A stretch of DNA of 64,000 nucleotides from Sphaerospermopsis kisseleviana NIES-73. GTDB lineage: Bacteria > Cyanobacteriota > Cyanobacteriia > Cyanobacteriales > Nostocaceae. The position numbers and the translations under genes were made by a program. This document shows, one piece after another, positions 36,713 through 46,748 of the stretch. The notes below the pieces were generated by a model. That model had not been told where the DNA came from. It did no database searches and saw only the letters and a list, made by a program, of their open reading frames with translations. How positions within the stretch are numbered: the first letter of the stretch is position 1; each line of letters opens with the position of its first letter. Location: contig NZ_AP018314.1 in assembly GCF_002368075.1 (NCBI RefSeq), positions 2,988,855-3,052,854 of the forward strand, given 5' to 3'.

Positions 36713-37429
36713 TCATTGCATATCTTCTGATAGTTTAATTTGCCAGTTTTGTGGAGCTACTTGCCCTTGCAGCCAAGTCTGAAACCGCTCATTCAGCAAT
36801 CTTTGACGAATTTGCCGATCCAACTGAGCTGGTAGTAGTTTTTCTAGCCTGACAATTACTATCCATTCTCCTATTTGAGTAGGTAGTGAAAGTTGCTGTG
36901 GTTGGCTGACAGATAAGACTCTCGCCAACATCGGATGAAGAGATTGTAATTCCACAGGACCGACTAAACCATCTGTTTGGGCTTCTGGACCTTGGGCATA
37001 TTCTCTTGCTGCTTGAGCAAAAGATTGTTCTCCTTCTTGGATGCGGAAGTAGATTTCTTGGGCTATTCCAATATCAGAAGTAGTGATCAGGGAATATATA
37101 ACTCGATCCAACTGGGTTTTGCGCTGGTAAAAGTAGGAGTCTAAATCTTGTCCCCAACTTGCTTCTTTGAACTTTTCCAGTTTCAGTTGGCGAATAGCTA
37201 TACTATTCAACTGTTCGGTACTGATTCCCTGTTCTTGTTTTCCTTGATATTGTTGCGCTAACTGTTCACAGGCTTGTTTTTCTTCCTGTGGTGTACATTC
37301 AATTTCTGCGATCGCTTGATCAATTACTACCTCTTTCAGTAATGGTGGTACTAATTGGTGTTTCCCCAGTAGTTGTAGAACTTCTGGGGCTGTTATTATG
37401 CGATCGCCAAATTGCAGCACTGGATTCAT
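36713..37429 (-). CDS. Parvulin-type peptidyl-prolyl isomerase (PpiC/SurA-like)
   Basis: The 238-residue protein has an N-terminal SurA-like helical part (VVIDQAIAEIECTP...) and a parvulin domain (about 115-200): SLITTSDIGIAQEIYFRI, EGEQSFAQAAREYA, DGLVGPVELQSLHP. No signal peptide is seen. A parvulin next to a cNMP/C39 ABC transporter and HlyD is a recurring arrangement in cyanobacteria and suggests a folding role for the exported substrate. Isomerase activity is inferred. Confidence 0.85.
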   Translation of the reverse strand: MNPVLQFGDRIITAPEVLQLLGKHQLVPPLLKEVVIDQAIAEIECTPQEEKQACEQLAQQYQGKQEQGISTEQLNSIAIRQLKLEKFKEASWGQDLDSYFYQRKTQLDRVIYSLITTSDIGIAQEIYFRIQEGEQSFAQAAREYAQGPEAQTDGLVGPVELQSLHPMLARVLSVSQPQQLSLPTQIGEWIVIVRLEKLLPAQLDRQIRQRLLNERFQTWLQGQVAPQNWQIKLSEDMQ

Positions 37430-38162
37430 ATCACTTGCCAGTAAATTTACTACTTATCTCAATTGTTCTTACAACTACATTAAAACTAGATTATGTTCCG
37501 TTGATCTCTGGTTTAAAACAATGTTCTTTTTATCACTGGTTTTTCTACTTCAGTCCTTTTTCTATAGGTTCATAGCACATATAGCCAATAAATACTCCTA
37601 CAGTAGACTAATACAGTAAACTAATACACTTTTGTATAGCTCACTGATAGAGATATTAGTATTGAAGGATATCGTACCAAGCTATCACAATTTTGGGAAA
37701 TTGCAACCTCAAACTGGCATTTAAGTCAAAAAACTTATAAAATTTACCTGATTATGGAAAAAATAAATTGTCAATCCCAGTTTCAGGAACAGTTGTAGCA
37801 ATTAGGGCTGGCCGAGACAAATCTACTCAGCCAACCCTAATTAAACCTATAATCCAAAAACAGAACTTTTAACCGTGATCTTGAGAAAGATCCTAACCTA
37901 TCATCAAAATATACCCTGAATAGCATCAAGTCCTGGTAATTACTTAGAATATAACTGATTGGTGAATAATTGTTTTAATTGTTGTTTCCAACTACCAATA
38001 ACCAACAGGACTTACGCAAAAGGAAACGAAAGTAGGGGTAATTCATGAATTACCCCTACGCAAGAATAAGGTTTTTAGTCATATCTTGCGTAAGTCCTAA
38101 CCAATTACCAACCTCAACAGATATTAAGTATTGAACCGGACATGATATAACTAGGGATTTTA
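37430..38162. other. Intergenic region with MITE B
   Basis: This AT-rich gap holds MITE family B copy 4 (38007-38098). A GGGCTGGC...AACCCTAATT segment near 37805-37840 may be a weak hairpin. No gene is seen. Confidence 0.6.
38007..38098. mobile_element. MITE family B, copy 4 (complete)
   Basis: This is the clearest member. It has perfect ends AGGACTTACGCAA / TTGCGTAAGTCCT, 92 bp, and a central palindrome with arms AGGGGTAATTC / GAATTACCCCT. Confidence 0.85.
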
Positions 38163-39626
38163 CTAAATCACAAAGATATCAGAGTGACTCAAACTAGCAG
38201 AATTACTCAGAGTTGCGATCTTTACACTAGCTCCAGCACCATCACCATCGGCATCAAAGAATAAATCACCATTGGTAGTGTTGAAAATAAATCTATGGGT
38301 GCTGCTAGTAGCTGAAGTCACACCTGCGCCAAAAGTAAAAGCTTCGGCGCTTAATTGACCAATTGCTAAACCAGTAAAACCATTGCTATCTATTTGAATT
38401 TGATCTGTTCCAGATTCAAAATCGGTAATTGTATCAATTCCTCCATTTAAACCAGTGAAACGGAAAGCGTCCATACCAACGCCACCTGTGAGAGTGTCAT
38501 TACCCTCACCACCTATGAGAGTGTCATTACCTCCCTGTCCAGACAGATTATCGTTACCTCTGCCACCATCTAGGAAATTATTACCATCATTACCCAACAT
38601 GTCATTATTCAGGTCGTTACCTGCACCGTTGATATTGTTCTTACCTATCAAAGACAGATGTTCTAAATGATCTCCCAGATGATAACTGATAAATGATACG
38701 ACTGTATCTATGCCTTCATTAGCATTTTCAATGACTACGTCCCCTAATTCATCAACAACATAGATATCTTTACCAACTCCACCGATGAGACTATCAGCAC
38801 CTGTACCACCTATGAGAGTGTCATTACCCTCACCACCTATGAGAGTGTCATTACCTGCTTGTCCATAGATAGTATCATCACCAAGTCCACCATCTAAGAC
38901 ATTATTAACATCATTCCCAAAGAGTGTATTATTTAGGTCATTACCTGTTCCGTTGAGATTGTTCTGACCTGTTAAAATGAGGGTTTCTAAATTATCTCCC
39001 AGGGTATAACTGATAGATGATATGACTGCATCTATGCCTTCATTAGCATTTTCAATGACTACGTCCCCTAAGCCATCAACAACATAGGTATCGTTACCAT
39101 TTCCACCGATGAGACTATCAACACCTGTACCACCATCGAGGTAGTCATTACCCTCGCCACCTATGAGAGTGTCATTACCTCCCTGTCCGTACAGACTATC
39201 GTTACCAAGTCCACCATCTAAGACATTATTAACATCATTACCCAAAACTCCATTATTCAGTTCGTTACCTGTAGCGTTGATATTGTTCTCACCTATCAAA
39301 GCAAGGTTTTCTAAATTATTTCCCAGGGTATAACTGATAGATGATACGACTGTATCTGTGCCTTCATTAGCATTTTCAATGACTTGATCCCCTGAGTTAT
39401 CAACACCATAGGTATCGTTACCATTTCCACCGATCAGACTATCAGCACCTGTACCACCTATGAGAGTGTCATTACCCACGCCACCATCGAGAGTGTCATT
39501 ACCATCGCCACCATCGAGGGAGTCATTACCATCGCCACCATCGAGAGTGTCATTACCCTTGCCACCTATGAGAGTGTCATCACCCTTGCCACCTATGAGA
39601 GTGTCCCCAGAGATTTTATCTGGCAT
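38163..39626 (-). CDS. RTX calcium-binding repeat protein, likely type I secretion substrate
   Basis: The 487-residue acidic protein is made of GGxGxDxLx nonapeptides in three large blocks. Each ends in a DTYVVD...GDVVIENANEGIDTVVSSISYTLG unit (about 80 residues) followed by a N-rich strand (GTGNDLNN). Such repeats fold into Ca2+-loaded beta-rolls outside the cell. There is no signal peptide. The C-terminal 90 residues (FRFTGLNGGIDTITDFESGTDQI..., ending SHSDIFVI) resemble the uncleaved secretion signal of RTX proteins. The ABC/HlyD/parvulin genes downstream are the probable exporter. No enzymatic domain is present. Confidence 0.9.
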   Translation of the reverse strand: MPDKISGDTLIGGKGDDTLIGGKGNDTLDGGDGNDSLDGGDGNDTLDGGVGNDTLIGGTGADSLIGGNGNDTYGVDNSGDQVIENANEGTDTVVSSISYTLGNNLENLALIGENNINATGNELNNGVLGNDVNNVLDGGLGNDSLYGQGGNDTLIGGEGNDYLDGGTGVDSLIGGNGNDTYVVDGLGDVVIENANEGIDAVISSISYTLGDNLETLILTGQNNLNGTGNDLNNTLFGNDVNNVLDGGLGDDTIYGQAGNDTLIGGEGNDTLIGGTGADSLIGGVGKDIYVVDELGDVVIENANEGIDTVVSFISYHLGDHLEHLSLIGKNNINGAGNDLNNDMLGNDGNNFLDGGRGNDNLSGQGGNDTLIGGEGNDTLTGGVGMDAFRFTGLNGGIDTITDFESGTDQIQIDSNGFTGLAIGQLSAEAFTFGAGVTSATSSTHRFIFNTTNGDLFFDADGDGAGASVKIATLSNSASLSHSDIFVI

Positions 39627-40756
39627 TGTCTATACCTTAATAAAATGGTAAAGTGAAATTGAAACAAATTCAAATTGCAGTATTTGTCCAGCCCATTGTC
39701 ATTGTGGTTAAATCCTTTGACTGTGAGCTTTTGACAAATATTGCTTTCCTGTTTGTAGTTCCTTCATTTAATCTAAAAACTTTTTATGGACAATAACTAA
39801 AATGAACCTTTTACAAGAATTTCATATTTTTCTTATCCATTTTTTATATAGTTTTTTTGAATTTTAAGCTAGTCCAAATAATAGATGCCAATAATGTAAA
39901 CAAGGATTTATTGATGTTAATTAAAAATACTTTTAAACGGTTATATTAATTGCAAATTATCAATTTATACAGCATTTACCATAGTGAGAAGTTATAAAAT
40001 TACAGGTTTTAAGGAACTATTAACGGCAAATAGGGAAAATAAAATAAAGAATCAAGGTATACTGATTTCTTCTGCCAAATCAAATATGATTGTTATATAT
40101 AGCAATCAATCCTATATGATCCTTGAGAGTTAATAAAGCCTCAAATCCTTATAAAACAAGGATTTTTACTACATATTTTCTCAAAAATGGGGTAGGATTA
40201 CCATAGCAGAATTGAGGACTAAAACTCTATTTTACTAAGACTTGTATCATAAATTGATGTGATCATCCTGCCTACGACTATATATAATAAATTGAGATAT
40301 TTTGTTTATATAACTAAATTATATTCACGTTTCTTTTACAAAGGAAGGTAGGAAGCGAAAATCCATTTTTTTAAACGTTATTGTATACACAATATCAAAA
40401 AAATAGCAGTAACATTTAAGGTCATAATCGCCATTTTTAGGCTCAAAAAGTGCATACTTTTAAAGTATAGTAATTTAAGTTTCTCTGTGTCTAAATTTGC
40501 AAAATTTTATGATTTTTGCATATTTAAGTGTCACTCAATAAACCTCTGGAGAAAATGAATTTAGGGACAATTTATGAATTGTCCCCAGAACGGGTTGCAA
40601 ATCATGCACATTGAATTACCAACAGATGTATATAGCGTTTCCCAGTCTCATGAGGTACACCCTAATTTATTTACTGTTCCCAATTCCCAATTCCCAATTC
40701 CCTAAGATAAAAAACTCTGTACCTCACTAGCTTGGTAAATGCTATAATGATATTGA
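39627..40756. other. 1.1 kb AT-rich gap
   Basis: No credible coding sequence. A GGGACAATTTATGAATTGTCCC palindrome (40563-40584) and four CCCAATT heptamers (about 40679-40702) are the only structures noted. Confidence 0.6.
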
Positions 40757-41527
40757 TCAACGGAATAAACGAGGATTTAAGATGGTCTGTTTTTGTGGTT
40801 GAGATGGACTACCAATTGATACTCCATTTCGTAATTGTGTAGCTGTACCACCATCTTCAGGAGCTAAAAAAGGTTTTAAATTAATGCCATTGTTTGAAGA
40901 ATTAACAGTATTTTTATCTCCTAAAAGTCTACGTCCTAAATTGTACAGTTCGTTGACTCCTCCTGGATGACGATTAGTGTAGGTGTTAACGGCTATAGTT
41001 TGCTGTCCGTTGTCTGCGGTAGTTAAGTTGCTGAAGATGCTACTGCGGATAGCGTAGGGGTCTTTATTTCGTGGTACTGTCAGAACAATGCGACAACCGG
41101 GGTTAGCTTCGGTGGTGACACAAATAATATTTTCGTTATTTTCTCTGGCTATTTGCAGTTCTTGCAGTCCATCTGGACGGTATAATTCTAAGCGTTGGGC
41201 GATCGCCTGACAACGATTTTGCGGATTCCAACCACCTCCTAATGCTTGAGGTGCAGCCCAAGCAAAAAATTGACCGGGTTGGCTTTGGGGTTGATACATT
41301 ACCGTATATCTACCATTGTAAGATTGACAGCTAAATCTGGTGCTAGTATTAACGGGGGTGGAAGTGGGTATATTGGTGGATGAACCTGATGGTACTGTTG
41401 TTGTTGAGCCTGATGGTACAGTGGGAACAACAATACTATCAGTTTGAGCAAAAGCCACGGAGTTACCGATCAATAAGGATAAACTCAAACCACTGAAAAA
41501 TAAATACCGCAGCGGTTGTGATGACAT
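40757..41527 (-). CDS. COP23 domain protein, exported
   Basis: The 256-residue protein has a signal peptide (LRYLFFSGLSLSLLIGNSVAFA, cut near residue 28), a Thr/Ser/Pro-rich linker with TVPSGS repeats (35-60), and a COP23 domain: RFSCQSYNGRYTVMYQP, WNPQNRCQAIAQRLELYRPDGL and ICVTTEANPGC. COP23 (circadian oscillating protein 23) is a cyanobacterial surface or periplasmic family of unknown biochemical role. Four conserved cysteines could form disulphides. Confidence 0.83.
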   Translation of the reverse strand: MSSQPLRYLFFSGLSLSLLIGNSVAFAQTDSIVVPTVPSGSTTTVPSGSSTNIPTSTPVNTSTRFSCQSYNGRYTVMYQPQSQPGQFFAWAAPQALGGGWNPQNRCQAIAQRLELYRPDGLQELQIARENNENIICVTTEANPGCRIVLTVPRNKDPYAIRSSIFSNLTTADNGQQTIAVNTYTNRHPGGVNELYNLGRRLLGDKNTVNSSNNGINLKPFLAPEDGGTATQLRNGVSIGSPSQPQKQTILNPRLFR

Positions 41528-41649
41528 AACTTTACCTCTACAAATACTGATATTTTCCTTGACGCAGAATTTGATGTTTAGTTCATCTGAGGGCTTAATT
41601 TTTTGATCAGTGATCAGAATAACTGATCACTGATAACTAATAACTGTCC

Positions 41650-42039
41650 TTAATCTTGCACGTATTCCTGACCTGTCACTAAAGCAACTTCAGCGCGAAC
41701 AAATTCCCTTCCCAAATAAGCAGCATGGTCAAAGAAAGTTACAGGACAGGGTTGAGTTTCTTCAAAAATTTTCACACACAATTCTTTGGCAGTGCGGCCG
41801 CTAAATACGGTTGTGTGAGTTCTTTCTACCTTACCCCGTGCCGGAATCACCTTACCAGTTTCTGGATCTACAGCCAAACCACGTTCATCAATTATATTTG
41901 TAAAATGTTTGGCATAAATTAACCGTTCATTGCGGTCAATGTAAATAATGAAATAGCCACTGGGATCAAGATCAATATGACGTTGGGAAAGTTTATCATC
42001 AATTGCGGTTAAATCATCAAGTATTAAATCCATAGTCAT
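41650..42039 (-). CDS. DUF4346 domain protein
   Basis: The 129-residue cytoplasmic protein contains HIDLDPSGYFIIYIDRNERLIYAKHF and HTTVFSGRTAKELCVKIFE, which fit the cyanobacterial DUF4346 family. The C-terminal HAAYLGREFVRAEVAL is also conserved. Function is unknown; some members are fused to or lie near dihydropteroate synthase-related proteins. It may be read with the next gene (COG3146) although about 70 bases separate them. Confidence 0.72.
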   Translation of the reverse strand: MTMDLILDDLTAIDDKLSQRHIDLDPSGYFIIYIDRNERLIYAKHFTNIIDERGLAVDPETGKVIPARGKVERTHTTVFSGRTAKELCVKIFEETQPCPVTFFDHAAYLGREFVRAEVALVTGQEYVQD

Positions 42040-42108
42040 GCTAAAAAAAGAAATTATTTCCAGAGTTTTTTACATTACAATTCCAGTGTAATTCTTTAAC
42101 CAGATTTT

Positions 42109-43290
42109 TTAACGATTATTTTGACTAAAAGGTAACTCTGCATTGATCGCCTTCATTTCCTCCTCTTCCATTTGATTCACTTCTAGAATATAAGGACGTA
42201 AGATTTGTCCTAAACGATTATTGTAAAATCGGTGTAGACTGTGATTAGGTTTAGCTGGAAAACCGCGCCGTTTCTTATGTCTTCCCCCTGCACCGGGATC
42301 AAAAGTTTGGATACCGTGAGCGATCGCCCACTCAATCGGTGCATAATAACAAGCATCAAAATGTAAGCAATCTATTTCTTGAAAACTGCCCCAATAGCGA
42401 CCATATAGTTTATCATCCTTAAATAAACAAAATGACATCCCCACAGGTTGACGCTGGTTTTCATCATTATAAGCAGCGAAAAATACCACCCGATGACGAT
42501 AATTATGATATAAACTTTCAAAAAATCCCTTGGTCAGATACTTACTACCCCACCAACCAAACTTATCACAGGTATCCGCATAAAATTCATACATTAACGG
42601 AAACAGCGACTTAGGAATTTCTTCACCAGTGACAGCTTGCAGTCGTAAACCAGCCTTTTCTACCGCCTTGCGTTCTCTTTTAATATTCCGCCTTTGGTTA
42701 GCATTGAATACTTTTAAATAATCATCAAAACCTTGAAAATCAGCATTTTCCCAAATATAGCTATGGTGTAACCAAGCCGTGAAACCTTGTTTTTCCAACA
42801 CAGTCCGCCATTGGGGATCAACATACAGAAAATGACAGCCAGAAATATTATTTTGGATGCAAAAAGCATCAATTTCGTGTACCATCATTGCCGTAATTTC
42901 TGCTTCATTTTCACCAGGAGAAATTAAAAAGCGATAGCCTTCAGCCGGGGTAAATGGCGACATTCCCAACATTTTGGGGTAATACTCTACACCAATACGA
43001 TAAGCTAAATCAGCCCATTGATGATCAAAAACAAATTCCCCTTGACTATGCCCTTTAAGATAAAGTGGAGCAGCAGCAATTAATGTTCTATCTCGCCATA
43101 AAGTCAGGTGATTTGGCAACCAACCAGCGTTAGCTGTAGCACTATGGGAGGTTTCCATATTATTCAACCAATCCCATTCTAAAAACGGAGTTTTTAGTGG
43201 CATAGCCAAAGCATCCCAGGCTGTTTGAGGAACTTCGGCAATTTTATGAGTCCAAACTACAGAATAGTTAGATTTGAGTGGTTTTACCAT
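42109..43290 (-). CDS. COG3146/PF04339 (DUF482) GNAT-like acyltransferase
   Basis: The 393-residue protein has the family blocks FLEWDWLNNMETSHSA, AYRIGVEYYPKML..SPFTPAEGYRFL, RRNIKRERKAVEKAGL, LYGRYWGSFQEIDCLHFDACYYAPIEWAI and FDPGAGGRHKKRRGF. This FemAB/GNAT-related family is called peptidogalycan biosynthesis protein in databases, without a proven reaction. It has no membrane segment. Confidence 0.85.
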   Translation of the reverse strand: MVKPLKSNYSVVWTHKIAEVPQTAWDALAMPLKTPFLEWDWLNNMETSHSATANAGWLPNHLTLWRDRTLIAAAPLYLKGHSQGEFVFDHQWADLAYRIGVEYYPKMLGMSPFTPAEGYRFLISPGENEAEITAMMVHEIDAFCIQNNISGCHFLYVDPQWRTVLEKQGFTAWLHHSYIWENADFQGFDDYLKVFNANQRRNIKRERKAVEKAGLRLQAVTGEEIPKSLFPLMYEFYADTCDKFGWWGSKYLTKGFFESLYHNYRHRVVFFAAYNDENQRQPVGMSFCLFKDDKLYGRYWGSFQEIDCLHFDACYYAPIEWAIAHGIQTFDPGAGGRHKKRRGFPAKPNHSLHRFYNNRLGQILRPYILEVNQMEEEEMKAINAELPFSQNNR

Positions 43291-44022
43291 CGTGTGGTTG
43301 TGAATATCTATTTTGATTACAGCAGGAGGCAGGAGTTATTTATTTTGGATTTTGGATTTTGGATTGTTTTTGTTAACTCCAATCTAAAATCTAAAATCTA
43401 AAATTTTCTTCCCCAATCCCCAGTCACCATTTCCCTGTTCCCTGTTCCCTCTCCTAACTATAAAATGTATTTTGTATAACTTACTTAATCATCCTTATGA
43501 TCCTTGCTAAAAATTCGCCCCTGCTGTAGTTGTCAGTAACCAGGGTTGAACTGGTTGTGGAAAGAATTTAATATCCGGATTCAGGTTTCCAGAACTTGAA
43601 AGCACTATATGAATCGGCTAGAGAGATTTATTTTCTGTTTTTCTCTGTTGCAGCACTGTTGGATGGGAGACAGTAAGTGTTGTACCGTAGGCACAAAGAG
43701 TACCCGCACCAAATAAAACGGCATCTGAGGTTGAGTTTTGGAGCGTGGTGGAAAAACTTAACCGTCCTTGAGGCAATTGATAATCAAATTTTTATCACCT
43801 TATTGAAAAAATTGGGTTTAAAACCGAACTTTGTCCCGCTACGCTCATGCCTTTTCAGGCGAAAAATTGTTGCAGCGAGGTATAAATTCCCATGACAAAA
43901 ACAGCCTCCTGACTTCTGCCTTCTGTTCCATGCCTCCTATCTTCGTTCAAAAATGTCTCATTTATCCCATCTAATGACATATTTTTATTCTTGTGGTTTG
44001 CAGATACGGAGTGAGACAAGCG
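43291..44022. other. Intergenic region
   Basis: TTTTGGA heptamers (43347-43368) and CCCTGTT heptamers (43433-43449) are present. An open frame at 43677-43895 matches nothing known and lacks a ribosome binding site. Confidence 0.5.
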
Positions 44023-45954
44023 ATGGCTAAGTACCGTCAATCCTCTTTTAGACGAATTTTAGTAACCAGGATATTGCTGGTATTTGTCCCAGTTTTATTA
44101 ATTGGGGAAATGGCAGCACTCAATAAGGCACGTTCTAGCCTCTTGAACACTGCACGACAAAACTTAACGGACAGTGCTATTAATAAAGGTGAAAAAATAA
44201 CTGACGCGATCGCCACATTAAAGACAAATTTACTCAGTGCTAGTCAGACAAAAGTAATTCAGTCAGGTTCAGCTACTCAAGCTGAAAAATTCATCACCAA
44301 ATTAGCCCAGCAATTACCGAATAAAATTGATTGTATTCAACTCAAACATCTGCAAAAAAACACTCACAAAAATCCAATTATTGCTAGTAGCTGTGGTGAT
44401 CAGACCATTATTGAACAGCCATTGTCATTTACAAATGATGAAATCCAAATTACATTAATTTCCCCACCAAAACCAGGAACAACTGGCAAACGTGAGCCAG
44501 AAAATCAATTACAATTGCTTTTATCAGCCCCAGTTTATAACCAACGTGGAAATTTAGCTTACGCCTTAATTATCAAAACTACATTGCACCGACAAATTGA
44601 AAATAAGCAAGGTTCTTTAATCGGTTCTTTGGTAGTCATTGCTGAAGATGGGAATATTTTGGCACATCCATTACCGGAAACAATAGGAACTAATATTAAA
44701 AAATACTCAGATTCTCAACAAATACAAAGTGTAATTAAAAATGCCATTAAGGGAAATAATGATTCCCTAAATTTTAATTTTAGCGCCGGTAATGAATCAG
44801 TTGCAGGGTATACAGCAATTCCTAATCCCATTACACAACAGCAACAACAAAAATGGATTATTTTAGCTGTCGTTAGTGTTCAAGATGCACTGCTAGGTTT
44901 AGATGAAATCAAACTTATTCTTATTGTCTTAACAGTTGGTTTAATAGGTGCGAGTTTGTTAGCATCTTTCTATTTAGTACCTTATTTAGCAGGTCCTGTG
45001 GAAGAACTCAGAGACTACGCTTTAAATATTCATAGTCACCATGCCGTACAACCCATACCCCGTAACTTTAAAATCAAGGAATTTAATCAACTTGCTCAAG
45101 CATTAGATCAAATGGTAGAACGACTCAAAGCATGGGCGGAAGAATTAGAAATAGCTTGGAAAGAAGCCAAATCAGCTAATGTTGTTAAAAGTCAGTTTTT
45201 AGCCACAACTTCCCATGAATTGCGGAATCCATTGAATATTATTATTAACTGTGTGCGTTTAGTGAGAGATGGTTTATGTGATGATCGAGAAGAAGAATTA
45301 GAATTTCTCAAGCGAGCCGATGATACAGCTATTCATTTATTAGGTATTATTAATGATTTACTCGATATTTCTAAAATTGAAGCTGGCAAACTATCGGTAG
45401 TAATTGCTCCTTTAGAATTGCGTCAATTATTATTAGAAGTTATTAATTTACAATCAGTGAATATCCAACAAAAGGAACTGCAATTAAAATGTGATATAGG
45501 TAATGAAATCATTCCTGTTAAGGCAGATGAGGTTAAACTCAAACAAGTGCTAATTAATATTATTGGTAATGCGACAAAATTCACCGATAAAGGTAGCATT
45601 ATTATCAGTACCAAGATTCAGCAGCAAGGTGGTAAATCTCATGTTATTGTTGCGGTTCAAGATACAGGTATAGGTATTGATCCAGACCAACAAAATAAAT
45701 TATTTCGTCCCTTTGTCATGGTGGATGGAACAACTACACGCAAGTTTGAAGGTACTGGACTAGGATTAGCAATTTCCCGCAACTTAATCGAACTGATGGG
45801 GGGAAAAATTACCCTTGAGAGTTTGGGTTTGCACCAGGGTACAACTGTGAAAATTATCTTACCTTTGATTGACACATCTTTATTATCTGCCTCAGAGAAA
45901 ACAGAGGAGAAAAAAGAAACTACGAAAATGGACAAATTTCTGCAAACAAAATAA
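44023..45954 (+). CDS. Membrane sensor histidine kinase (Cache-HAMP-HisKA-HATPase)
   Basis: I start at ATG 44023 with GGAG 11 bases upstream; an in-frame GTG at 43993 is less likely. Two transmembrane helices (about 11-29 and 292-318) enclose an extracytoplasmic Cache-like sensor with IAEDGNILAHPLPETIG. After HAMP come the H-box TTSHELRNPLN (His398), the N-box NIIGNATKFTDKG, and the G-boxes QDTGIGIDPDQ and EGTGLGLAISRNL, so the kinase is complete. No receiver domain or response regulator gene is adjacent, making it an orphan kinase. The ligand is unknown. Confidence 0.9.
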   Translation: MAKYRQSSFRRILVTRILLVFVPVLLIGEMAALNKARSSLLNTARQNLTDSAINKGEKITDAIATLKTNLLSASQTKVIQSGSATQAEKFITKLAQQLPNKIDCIQLKHLQKNTHKNPIIASSCGDQTIIEQPLSFTNDEIQITLISPPKPGTTGKREPENQLQLLLSAPVYNQRGNLAYALIIKTTLHRQIENKQGSLIGSLVVIAEDGNILAHPLPETIGTNIKKYSDSQQIQSVIKNAIKGNNDSLNFNFSAGNESVAGYTAIPNPITQQQQQKWIILAVVSVQDALLGLDEIKLILIVLTVGLIGASLLASFYLVPYLAGPVEELRDYALNIHSHHAVQPIPRNFKIKEFNQLAQALDQMVERLKAWAEELEIAWKEAKSANVVKSQFLATTSHELRNPLNIIINCVRLVRDGLCDDREEELEFLKRADDTAIHLLGIINDLLDISKIEAGKLSVVIAPLELRQLLLEVINLQSVNIQQKELQLKCDIGNEIIPVKADEVKLKQVLINIIGNATKFTDKGSIIISTKIQQQGGKSHVIVAVQDTGIGIDPDQQNKLFRPFVMVDGTTTRKFEGTGLGLAISRNLIELMGGKITLESLGLHQGTTVKIILPLIDTSLLSASEKTEEKKETTKMDKFLQTK

Positions 45955-46047
45955 ATCTAGAAAAGCATATAGTAGCAAGTTAACGAAGGCAAGAGGCTGG
46001 AGTAAAACCCTGCTGCGCTAACAATAGATGTCCTAAGATGTCCTAAC

Positions 46048-46469
46048 TAGGGTTTGCTGAAAAAGTCTTGTCGTGGAGACAGGGAACAGGGAACAGTTTC
46101 AAGAGTTGGATAGGAACGATTTTTTCTTTAAGTAGGGCTTGCTGAATAAACCCAAAATACTGGTAAATCAAAGGTTTGAGGCTGATCAGGAGGAAAGAAA
46201 GTGCAAGATTTTTGAAGGGTATACCTTAAAAACTGTGCATTTTGGGTCTGATAAATTAGAAAATCTGGGGATAACAGATAGCTAAAACTATTCCCTATTC
46301 CCTATTCCCTATTCCCTGCCTCAACGAAGGGACTTTTTCAGCAAACCCTAAGTAGGAATTAAGTGCAAGGTTTTTCAGTTGCCACCTCATAAAAGCTTGC
46401 ACTTTTTTAACTTCCAGCAGGCTAAGACCCTTTACCTATAATCTTTTCATGTTTATTCAGCAAAACCTA
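46048..46469. mobile_element. Nested cluster of MITE family C copies
   Basis: Ends TAGGGTTTGCTGA (46048), TAGGGCTTGCTGA (46133), TCAGCAAACCCTA (to 46350) and TTCAGCAAAACCTA (to 46469) indicate one element inserted in or next to another. The interior carries four ATTCCCT heptamers (46287-46316). Confidence 0.7.
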
Positions 46470-46659
46470 ACTACTCTGTATACAGCTATAGTAGGGGTTT
46501 AGCATTGCTAAACCCCTGTCCATGAAAGCCTGAGTGATTTTGGATTTAAGCTGTGATGGGCAATATTTCCCAAAATCAACAATAATAAAAAATACTGTTA
46601 TATCAACCCAGTCACACAGCAGTATAGAATTTTTTAGGTAACTGAAGTTACTGGGGATA

Positions 46660-46671
46660 AGGATGTATAAT
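46660..46671 (+). promoter_or_regulatory. Promoter-like -10 box before solute-binding/DUF4912 gene
   Basis: TATAAT (46666-46671) lies about 77 bases before the chosen start. A weak -35 (CTGAAG) is 18 bases upstream. Confidence 0.35.
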
Positions 46672-46748
46672 TAACCCGTCTCCTCTACAAAAACAGTATT
46701 TTGATAGCTGGACTGCTTGATTATTTATTTTACCTTGATAAAGTGTGT

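Noticed and set aside
38455..39651. Plus-strand open frames with PPSRVSLPSPP-type repeats
   Set aside because: They are the complement of the RTX nonapeptide repeats.
43677..43895. 72-residue open frame between the COG3146 and histidine kinase genes
   Set aside because: No ribosome binding site, no recognised family and unusual composition; probably chance or a remnant.
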